NCBI GenBank assembly: GCA_007134115.1
Contig: SLLK01000233.1
Coordinates: 1 to 6,353 of the forward strand
Direction: 5' to 3'
Source of the DNA: Gammaproteobacteria bacterium
GTDB lineage: Bacteria; Pseudomonadota; Gammaproteobacteria; UBA5335; SLRW01
Length of the DNA stretch: 6,353 nt
The position numbers and the translations under genes were made by a program. Shown one piece after another: positions 1 to 4,779 of the stretch. The notes under the pieces are model-generated. The model did not search any database. It was not told where the DNA came from and saw only the letters and a program-made list of their open reading frames with translations. The stretch's first letter is position 1, and each line of letters starts with the position of its first letter.

Positions 1-509
1 ACCAGATAGGCGCCATGCACGTCTTCTGTGGCGAGCTGTTCCTGCAGCTCGCGCACCGGCGGCAACCCAACCTGCAAGGCCTTCCAGTAACGGCACTGCA
101 CCAGCACCGGCCCCGTGCCGTTGTGCACCAGAAAGGCTTCACCCTGCGCCGCTCTTGTTTCGGCCGGCTCGAAACCACAGCGGCGGAAGGCTTCGGCGAC
201 CAGCAGCCGGAAATTATCGGGGGATACGTGCTCATGGCCCACCTCACGGGGCCGACGCGCTATGGGTTCCGGTGTGCGGGGCTGAGATCGTGATTGAGTG
301 CGTGCGGCCAGCCAGGCGGCCACCAGTAAAGGCAGCACAGCCAACTGCCACCACGGATACTCGGGGAACAGCATATACAGTGAGGCAAAACACAGCGCCG
401 CCAGCGACCACCAGAGCCACCAGGGACAGCGGGACAGCCATTCCCGGCAGGCCGTGAGCGGTGTTTTGCCGTGATTTGCCGCCAACGATCCCCCCTTTTC
501 ATGGCCCAC
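1..509 (-). CDS. Membrane-anchored Mrr-like (restriction endonuclease fold) protein, C-terminus cut by window edge
   Basis: About 169 codons are visible; the C-terminus lies beyond the left edge. Two hydrophobic segments, at about residues 31-47 and 53-70, are rich in Trp, Leu and Ala and should form a membrane hairpin. A basic linker (about 71-90) follows. From about residue 95 the sequence resembles the Mrr catalytic family: a helix ('SPDNFRLLVAEAFRR'), then CGFEP, a strand, and 'PVLVQCRYWK' (134-143) followed by 'PVRELQEQLA' and 'GAYLV'. In active relatives the core is D-(about 12 residues)-QxK, as in LVQCK. Here the Asp position is Ala or Glu (GEAFLV, 123-128) and QCK is QCR, so cleavage activity is doubtful. 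The frame was read by hand. GTG at 509-507 has GGGGGAT nine bases upstream. TTG at 485, behind AAGGGGGG, is an alternative start. The family call rests on motif resemblance. Whether it still acts on nucleic acid is unknown. Confidence 0.75.
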   Translation of the reverse strand, partial: MGHEKGGSLAANHGKTPLTACREWLSRCPWWLWWSLAALCFASLYMLFPEYPWWQLAVLPLLVAAWLAARTQSRSQPRTPEPIARRPREVGHEHVSPDNFRLLVAEAFRRCGFEPAETRAAQGEAFLVHNGTGPVLVQCRYWKALQVGLPPVRELQEQLATEDVHGAYL

Positions 510-603
510 CCGGCCGATCCCCCGAACAACGGCGCCGGCCGGGCGTCACCGGCAGACAGCCTTGATCGGATACTGCCGCAGGCCCGCTGGATGTGCAATA
601 CGC

Positions 604-1863
604 TCAGGGCTTCAGCGTTTCACTGGAAACCGGTCGCAGGTGCCGGATGCGCGGGTGAAACAAGACAATGCCGATGGCCGCTACGGCCATCAGGGTGTTA
701 AGCATGTAAGGCGCCTGCGGCATCAGCTGATACAGCGGCATCCCCACAAACGGGGCGAAAATCACACCAATGGCCCCGGTGGTGTTCATCAGCCCGGTCA
801 CTGCGCCCTGCTGGTCCATGCCCACAGACAGAGAGGCCCCGGCGACCGCACCCGGCTGGGTCATGCCGAAGGTAAAACCGAGCATCATCAACGCGGATAC
901 CATCATCGGATAGCTATTGCCGAATACCAGCATGGTGAAGGCAACCAGCCCGCAGGCAGCGCCCGCGCCCATCATGGTACGCGGCAGCGGACGCAACCGG
1001 CGAACCACCACCAGCTGCGCGAACATGGCGCAACCGGCCGTGCCCATCAGCGCCAAACCCACCGAACGGGCACTCTCCGCCACGCTCATCCCCAGCACAT
1101 CGATGGCATAAAAGCCGGCAGTCTGCATGGTGCTGGCCTGCGATATACCCATGATGATACCCACCAGCAGAAACGGCCGGACCCTCGGGTCCAGCGCGCG
1201 GACCCGGGCCGGGACCTGGCGATGTTCCCGTGGCGTCACACGCTCGGGTAGCCATACGCCTACCGCGATGGCGCTGAGCAATCCGAGCAGGCTCACGGCA
1301 TAGAAAGGGGCGACAAAACCCAGCGGCAGGAGCAGCGAGACCAGTCCGGGCCCCAGCGTAACGCCAAGACCGAACGCGGCGCCCAGAACGGTCAGGCGTG
1401 CCGCGCGATCAGCGGGGGCCGTGCGGTCGGCGATATAGGCTTGTGCCGCCGGCACGGTGGCTGAGCCGAACAGACCGAAAATCGCCCGCGAGGCGATCAT
1501 CAGCGCATAGGCGGGCAACAGCGCCAGCCAGCCGGACATGCCGGCCTGCACGCATATACCGAAGGCCACCATCGACGCCGAATAGCCGCACAGGCCGGTA
1601 ATGATCACGGGGCGGCGACCCCACGCGTCACTGCGCCGGCCCCAGACCGGGCTGGCCAGGACCCAAAGCACGGCGGAAACGGCGAAGATCGCGCCGACCT
1701 GCAATTCAGACAGGCCCATGTTGCGCGCCACCGGCGGCAACACCGCAAACATCAGCGACTGACCCATGCCCACGCTGATCAGGCAGACGAACAACAACAC
1801 GAAAGCCCGGCGGTGGGACCGGGCGGGGTCGGCGTCAGCTGTCTGTTGGGCGGGTGCGATCAC
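604..1863 (-). CDS. MFS transporter, drug:H+ antiporter (DHA1/TetA-like) type
   Basis: This 419-residue inner-membrane protein has the size and about 12 hydrophobic segments of a major facilitator antiporter, which exports small molecules in exchange for protons. The first helix is at about 20-45. MFS motif A lies in the loop after helix 2 at 75-85 (GRRSDAWGRRP). A motif-B-like R126-AIFG is in helix 4, followed by AYIADRTAPADRAAR. Antiporter motif C in helix 5 (GLGVTLGPGL, about 165-174) supports export rather than uptake. The central cytoplasmic loop is at about 206-228, and the second half starts near 229. The substrate cannot be read from the sequence; drug, solvent or metabolite export are all possible. 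The start is GTG with no clear ribosome binding site. It lies directly downstream of an extended -10 box, so a leaderless message is possible. It follows the hydrolase gene by 39 bp on the same strand, so the two may also be co-transcribed. Confidence 0.9.
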   Translation of the reverse strand: MIAPAQQTADADPARSHRRAFVLLFVCLISVGMGQSLMFAVLPPVARNMGLSELQVGAIFAVSAVLWVLASPVWGRRSDAWGRRPVIITGLCGYSASMVAFGICVQAGMSGWLALLPAYALMIASRAIFGLFGSATVPAAQAYIADRTAPADRAARLTVLGAAFGLGVTLGPGLVSLLLPLGFVAPFYAVSLLGLLSAIAVGVWLPERVTPREHRQVPARVRALDPRVRPFLLVGIIMGISQASTMQTAGFYAIDVLGMSVAESARSVGLALMGTAGCAMFAQLVVVRRLRPLPRTMMGAGAACGLVAFTMLVFGNSYPMMVSALMMLGFTFGMTQPGAVAGASLSVGMDQQGAVTGLMNTTGAIGVIFAPFVGMPLYQLMPQAPYMLNTLMAVAAIGIVLFHPRIRHLRPVSSETLKP

Positions 1864-1869
1864 CGGCGT

Positions 1870-1878
1870 ATCATACCA
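1870..1878 (-). promoter_or_regulatory. Extended -10 promoter element before the MFS gene
   Basis: On the minus strand the sequence TGGTATGAT matches the extended -10 pattern TGnTATAAT with one mismatch. The -35 region is weak (GCTTCA-like), as is common for extended -10 promoters. Counting about seven bases from the box puts the transcription start at the GTG start codon (1863), which would give a leaderless mRNA. The element lies inside the 39 bp gap after the hydrolase stop codon. This is a motif match only. Confidence 0.4.
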
Positions 1879-1902
1879 GCGCCATCACCACTGAAGCGCC
1901 GC

Positions 1903-2772
1903 TCACTGCGCACGGGTCCGCCCGAGGCCATCGATGAACGCGCCCAGGTCTTGCAGGGTGGGGCTCAACCAGCGCAAAGGTCGGGCCAGACCGGCCAGCG
2001 GGCGCAGATGTCCCTGTGCGGGGTAATAGCGGGTCTGTACCGAAACCCCGGATGACCTCAGTGCCTCCGCCAAACGCCGTGCATTACCGGGCCGTACCGT
2101 GTGGTCGGCATCGCCGTGCAGCAGTAGAAACGGCGGCGCCCCCGAGCGTACCCAGTGCATCGGCTGGGATTCCGGGTGGCGCGCTTCGGGGCCGAACATC
2201 TCCCGCAGGTCCTGATCCCGCAGGGGCAGAAAGTCATAGGGACCACTGATTCCGACCACACCGGTGAGCATTGCCGGGCTGAGCTGATGGGCCTCGAGGT
2301 AGCGTTCATCCAGGGCCATCAGCGCAGCAATATGCGCGCCCGCCGAGTGTCCGCTGATAAACAGGGGCCGTCGGCCGACCGCGGTATCGAGCAGTTCCCT
2401 GCTCACCCAGCGCAGTGCCAGGGCGGCGTCCTCCACGAAGGCAGGGAAGCACACCTCGGGATACAGACGGTAATCGGGAATCACCGCGATGAACCCCCGC
2501 CGCGCCAGACTGCGACCGACGAAGCGATAACCGTCCCGTGTGCCTTGCTGCCAGCGTCCCCCGTACAGAAACACGACGATCGGGGTTTGCGTATCAACGT
2601 TACGCGGTGAGTAGATATCCAGTCGATGCCGCTGCGCGGGCCCGTACTGCAGGTCGGTACTGAGTCGGATGCCCCGTCTGGGGCTGAGCAGGTTGAGCAG
2701 CTGTTGACCCGTTTGGCGCCCGGCCCCCGATACCCACGCGACTAACCCCGACAATAAACGATGGGACGCCAT
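1903..2772 (-). CDS. Alpha/beta-hydrolase, esterase/lipase (BD-FAE-like)
   Basis: This 289-residue serine hydrolase probably cleaves an ester or acyl bond; the substrate is not evident. The fold's landmarks are in order. The oxyanion-hole strand is IVVFLYGGRW (65-74), with Tyr where most relatives have His (HGGxW). PDYRLYPE is at 100-106. The nucleophile elbow is GHSAG at 141-145, with Ser143. HGDADHTV is at 219-226, with Asp223 the likely acid (Asp221 less likely). The catalytic His is His255 in QGHLRP. The N-terminal stretch (about 26-55, LLNLLSPRRG...YG...RLDIYSP) is typical of bacterial relatives annotated as alpha/beta hydrolase or esterase. There is no clear signal peptide, only a weak hydrophobic stretch at about 6-17. 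The ATG at 2772 was chosen because GGGGAGAGG lies just upstream; an in-frame ATG 57 bases earlier has no such support. The gene precedes the MFS exporter by 39 bp, and a shared detoxification or export role is only a guess. Confidence 0.88.
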   Translation of the reverse strand: MASHRLLSGLVAWVSGAGRQTGQQLLNLLSPRRGIRLSTDLQYGPAQRHRLDIYSPRNVDTQTPIVVFLYGGRWQQGTRDGYRFVGRSLARRGFIAVIPDYRLYPEVCFPAFVEDAALALRWVSRELLDTAVGRRPLFISGHSAGAHIAALMALDERYLEAHQLSPAMLTGVVGISGPYDFLPLRDQDLREMFGPEARHPESQPMHWVRSGAPPFLLLHGDADHTVRPGNARRLAEALRSSGVSVQTRYYPAQGHLRPLAGLARPLRWLSPTLQDLGAFIDGLGRTRAQ

Positions 2773-2775
2773 GAA

Positions 2776-2784
2776 CCTCTCCCC
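2776..2784 (-). promoter_or_regulatory. Ribosome binding site of the hydrolase gene
   Basis: The minus strand reads GGGGAGAGG three bases before the ATG at 2772, with its GGAG core about eight bases away. It decides the start: the longer reading frame beginning at 2829 would place this site inside the coding sequence. Confidence 0.7.
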
Positions 2785-2827
2785 GGCACCAATGCGCAAG
2801 CCGCCAGTGTCGGGCCGTGGCGCAGGC

Positions 2828-2846
2828 AACGCAACCGGTTTGCGTT
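2828..2846. repeat. Small perfect inverted repeat (7 bp arms, 5 bp loop)
   Basis: AACGCAA, CCGGT, TTGCGTT (plus strand) forms a perfect seven-pair stem in the 126 bp gap between paralogue A and the hydrolase, about 50 bases after the stop codon of A. There is no T-tract in the direction of transcription (minus), so it is at best a weak or Rho-assisted terminator, or a binding site for a dimeric regulator of the hydrolase gene. The rest of this gap shows no clear promoter. Confidence 0.3.
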
Positions 2847-2898
2847 TCCTTAAGCGCGGCGAATACGCGTGCCTGATAGTCCAGACTGCGGGGCGCGG

Positions 2899-3453
2899 CT
2901 ACGAACCGAATATTGCGGCGATTTCGCTGTAGCGCTGTTCCACGGCCGCGCGGTCGCGGGAATCTACGCCATGTCCGAACTGGCGCATATTGCGCCATAC
3001 CGAATGCATCTGACGCAGCAGGGCGGCACGCACTTCCTCGTCCAGCTCCGGGTCACGGCGGATATCATCAAAGGTGCCCTGCATAGCGTCTTCCCGCGCC
3101 CCGAGTGGCCCGGGCCGTCGCAGTGCGGAATAGACCTGGAAGATCAGATTGCCGGTGTCGGCCCACGCCCTGGCGCTGGAGAAACCGTGCTCGACGATGA
3201 CAGCACGTACGGCTTCATGCTCCCGGTAGGCGCGGATCAGGGCATGATGAAAGGCCACCGTGTCGGCCGCGAAATCGGGCTGCAGGGAGGCATCATCGAG
3301 GTCCGCCGCGCTGGCCGCGTATGCCTGGACCTGCACCATGGTTTCCAGCCACCGGTCGATGCGCTCCGCATCCAGGTATTCCCCGGCGACCGCCCGGTCG
3401 GCCATGCCGATCCCGAGCAACAGCGCGCTCATCATGACCAGTAACCTGTTCAC
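2899..3453 (-). CDS. Exported protein of unknown function (paralogue A)
   Basis: This 184-residue protein belongs to no family I recognise. A signal peptide occupies residues 1-23: a basic N-terminus, a hydrophobic core LLVMMSALLLGIGM, and an AVA cleavage site before GEYLD. The mature part is mostly helical and charged. Its landmarks are RIDRWLETM (31-39), an acidic stretch at 51-60, EHGFSSARAWADTGNLIFQVY (88-108, split here by position only) and DSRDRAAVEQRYSEIAAIF (164-182). All of these recur in the same order in the protein encoded at 4139-4690, so the two are paralogues of nearly identical length. No cysteine or lipobox is present, so it is probably a soluble periplasmic protein. The start is GTG at 3453, four to five bases after a perfect GGAGGTGAT. 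An upstream ATG at 3492 and a downstream ATG at 3435 fit the ribosome binding site less well. It may form an operon with the short ORF at 3479-3721. Confidence 0.85.
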   Translation of the reverse strand: MNRLLVMMSALLLGIGMADRAVAGEYLDAERIDRWLETMVQVQAYAASAADLDDASLQPDFAADTVAFHHALIRAYREHEAVRAVIVEHGFSSARAWADTGNLIFQVYSALRRPGPLGAREDAMQGTFDDIRRDPELDEEVRAALLRQMHSVWRNMRQFGHGVDSRDRAAVEQRYSEIAAIFGS

Positions 3454-3454
3454 A

Positions 3455-3463
3455 ATCACCTCC
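3455..3463 (-). promoter_or_regulatory. Strong ribosome binding site of paralogue A
   Basis: GGAGGTGAT on the minus strand matches the full anti-Shine-Dalgarno complement and sits immediately before the GTG at 3453. It decides the start and implies efficient translation of this exported protein. Confidence 0.8.
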
Positions 3464-3478
3464 GGCGCCGCTATCAAT

Positions 3479-3721
3479 TTACAAGGCTTCACCCGATACA
3501 GGCTGCAACCGTCCGACTACGCCCTGCACCGCCTTCATCTCGGTGGTGCCCAACAGCGGCCCATCGCCCGAAGATGCTGCAGAAATCCCTGTGCTGTTCG
3601 CTTGCGCCCGCACCGTCGGCCGATTCAGGCGCCTTTCTGGCGCATCACGCGCACCTCCCGGGGCCGCGAGCAAAGGACGCTGTTTGTTGAGCATAGCACT
3701 GCCGTGCTCAATTTCCAGCAC
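3479..3721 (-). CDS. Possible small protein of unknown function (80 aa), low confidence
   Basis: An 80-codon GTG-started frame ends 25 bases before the start of paralogue A on the same strand, as expected for an upstream operon member. A possible ribosome binding site (AGGGG) lies four bases before the GTG, and an internal ATG at 3694 is an alternative start. The predicted protein is soluble and has a Ser/Ala/Gly-rich, probably disordered middle. Its C-terminus (about residues 57-80, GTTEMKAVQGVVGRLQPVSG) looks like a regular amphipathic helix. There is no signal peptide, cysteine or recognisable domain. About 65% of third codon positions are G or C, barely above the local average, so codon use gives little support. 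It may be a chance frame in an intergenic region, and no function is proposed. Confidence 0.35.
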   Translation of the reverse strand: MLEIEHGSAMLNKQRPLLAAPGGARDAPERRLNRPTVRAQANSTGISAASSGDGPLLGTTEMKAVQGVVGRLQPVSGEAL

Positions 3722-3843
3722 AGGGCCCCTGCGCGCTGTGGGGCTGGAATCGAAGCGTTACGGGACTGGCATTCGGGACGCGTATGGGTTTGAATGAGCG
3801 GGTTTACAGTGGCACCTGGCGCATCCCCACCCCACTTCGGATA
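3722..3843. other. Divergent intergenic region
   Basis: This is the spacer between the leftward unit (small ORF and paralogue A) and the rightward DUF1289 gene. It should hold promoters for both directions. No hexamer pair with acceptable spacing stands out, and no tRNA or hairpin with a T-tract was found. If the small ORF is not real, the non-coding gap is 3454-3843, about 390 bases. Confidence 0.4.
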
Positions 3844-4056
3844 ATGAGCCCGGACATGAACAAGCCAATGCCGAACAACGCGGTCGCCAGCCCCTGTATC
3901 AAGGTGTGCCGGGTGCACGAGGATGTCTGCGTGGGCTGTGGTCGCAGCTTGTGGGAAATCGCCAACTGGGGACGCTTTACCGATGAGGAGAAGCGCGCCG
4001 CAATAGCGCGTGCGGCCGATCGTTTGCCAACATCCGGATCATCTCCGGAGCCATGA
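3844..4056 (+). CDS. DUF1289 family small cysteine protein (putative Fe-S or metal binding)
   Basis: This is the only plus-strand gene: a 70-residue protein matching the DUF1289 pattern SPCIxVC...CVGCGR...EIxxW. The visible motif is SPCIKVCRVHEDVCVGCGRS, with four conserved cysteines (two CxxxC/CxxC-like pairs), followed by LWEIANWGRFTDEEKRAAIARAADRL. Family members are short cytoplasmic proteins, commonly predicted to bind an iron-sulfur cluster or another metal through these cysteines; their role is not established. The start is uncertain. ATG at 3844 gives the usual family length but lacks a clear ribosome binding site. An in-frame ATG at 3784 (adding 20 residues, with GGGACG upstream) and one at 3856 are alternatives. 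The gene is transcribed divergently from paralogue A and converges on paralogue B, with a strong hairpin just after its stop. Confidence 0.88.
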   Translation: MSPDMNKPMPNNAVASPCIKVCRVHEDVCVGCGRSLWEIANWGRFTDEEKRAAIARAADRLPTSGSSPEP

Positions 4057-4061
4057 CATGA

Positions 4062-4087
4062 AAATGGCGGGTCTTCGCCCGCCATTT
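4062..4087. terminator. Bidirectional intrinsic terminator between convergent genes
   Basis: AAATGGCGGG and CCCGCCATTT form a perfect ten-pair stem around a six-base TCTTCG loop. It begins five bases after the DUF1289 stop and 52 bases beyond the stop of paralogue B. The A and T ends of the stem supply a short U-run in both directions (TTT rightward, TTTT leftward), so it can serve both convergent genes. A weaker GGGGC/GCCCC hairpin follows at 4095-4112. Confidence 0.8.
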
Positions 4088-4138
4088 CCGCTCAGGGGCC
4101 ATTCTCTGCCCCCTTCCCGCACGTACGACTTGACGCCG

Positions 4139-4690
4139 CTAGTCAGCGTCGAAGAACGTGTTGAGTCTATCCATGCGGGCTTGCACGGCACGACGGTCGC
4201 TGTCTGACACGTCTTCGCCCATGCCACCCATCATTTCCTGCGCCTGTTGCATTTGCTGGCGCATCATCTGCTTTTGTTCCTCGGTCATGTGGGGGCTTTC
4301 TTCCATCTCACGCATGGCCTCGGCCATCTCGGCATCCATTTCAGCGGAAGCGCCTTCCATGTTGATGGCCATGAACGCCTGGAAAATGCGCGAACCGACG
4401 TTGGCCCATTCGTCCGCCGAAAACCCGTGATCACGGATGATGGACTCTACGCGGCTGTGCTCGCGCGCCGTGCGGGCCAACTGGGCCTCGAAATCGAAAT
4501 TCGTCGGGTCGTCCATTTCCCCGCTGAAATCGTCTTCCATATCGGCCACATTGTCGTCGGCCCAGCTTTGCAGTTCTTCCATGGAATCCACCCAGCGGTC
4601 GATGGTACGACTGTCCAGCGCCAGCGCGGGGCTGACGGCAAACAGCGTCAACACGACGCCAAGTGCGATATTGAGGGTAAAGCTTCTCAT
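4139..4690 (-). CDS. Exported acidic, methionine-rich protein of unknown function (paralogue B)
   Basis: This 183-residue protein is not in any family I recognise. It has a signal peptide at residues 1-24 (MRSF, a hydrophobic core, then SPALA before LDS). The mature part starts with TIDRWVDSMEELQSWADD (29-46) and continues with a very acidic stretch (46-61). REHSRVESIIRDHGFSADEW is at 76-95, followed by ANVGSRIFQAF. A methionine-rich, predicted helical segment holds 13 Met at 107-157. The C-terminus DSDRRAVQARMDRLNTFF aligns with paralogue A. There is no cysteine or lipobox, so it is probably a soluble periplasmic protein. The ATG at 4690 follows AGAGGAG by eight bases, and its own promoter is likely at 4740-4768. 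It lies 89 bp after the RND pump gene on the same strand. Methionine-rich periplasmic segments sometimes bind copper or silver, but nothing here proves metal binding. A helical chaperone-like or envelope-stress role is equally open. Confidence 0.87.
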   Translation of the reverse strand: MRSFTLNIALGVVLTLFAVSPALALDSRTIDRWVDSMEELQSWADDNVADMEDDFSGEMDDPTNFDFEAQLARTAREHSRVESIIRDHGFSADEWANVGSRIFQAFMAINMEGASAEMDAEMAEAMREMEESPHMTEEQKQMMRQQMQQAQEMMGGMGEDVSDSDRRAVQARMDRLNTFFDAD

Positions 4691-4739
4691 TATTCCGGCT
4701 CCTCTGTGTGGGAGGGTTTGTCATGTTCTTGCGCGACCG

Positions 4740-4768
4740 AGTGTAGCGCACCCGGACAACACGCCCAA
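4740..4768 (-). promoter_or_regulatory. Putative sigma-70 promoter of paralogue B
   Basis: On the minus strand, TTGGGC (4768-4763) and TACACT (4745-4740) are separated by exactly 17 bases and lie in the gap after the RND stop codon. The -35 box matches consensus at three of six positions and the -10 box at four of six. It would give a leader of about 40-45 bases before the ATG at 4690, suggesting transcription independent of the RND operon. Confidence 0.4.
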
Positions 4769-4779
4769 GGCGCATTCGA

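Noticed and set aside
260..598. 112-residue minus-strand frame over the left end
   Set aside because: It is rich in Arg, Cys, Trp and Gly, as out-of-frame GC-rich sequence is. The third minus frame instead gives two membrane helices and an Mrr-like domain, running continuously to the edge.
510..603. Possible terminator or promoter between the MFS gene and the Mrr-like gene
   Set aside because: CGGCAG...CTGCCG pairs only across a 17-base loop with no T-tract, and TTGCAC lacks a credible -10 box at the right spacing.
562..1251. 229-residue plus-strand frame opposite the MFS gene
   Set aside because: Extreme His/Gln/Arg content is typical of an antisense shadow of a GC-rich membrane protein gene.
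2773..2829. Longer N-terminus for the hydrolase starting at 2829
   Set aside because: The extra 19 residues are not family-like and would bury the strong GGGGAGAGG ribosome binding site before the ATG at 2772.
3740..3765. T-loop-like TTCGATTCC on the minus strand, suggesting a tRNA
   Set aside because: The flanking bases do not form the five-pair T stem, and no acceptor or anticodon arm could be built.
3260..3793. 177-residue plus-strand frame across paralogue A and the intergenic region
   Set aside because: It overlaps the signal peptide and ribosome binding site of paralogue A and has Ser/Arg-rich shadow composition.
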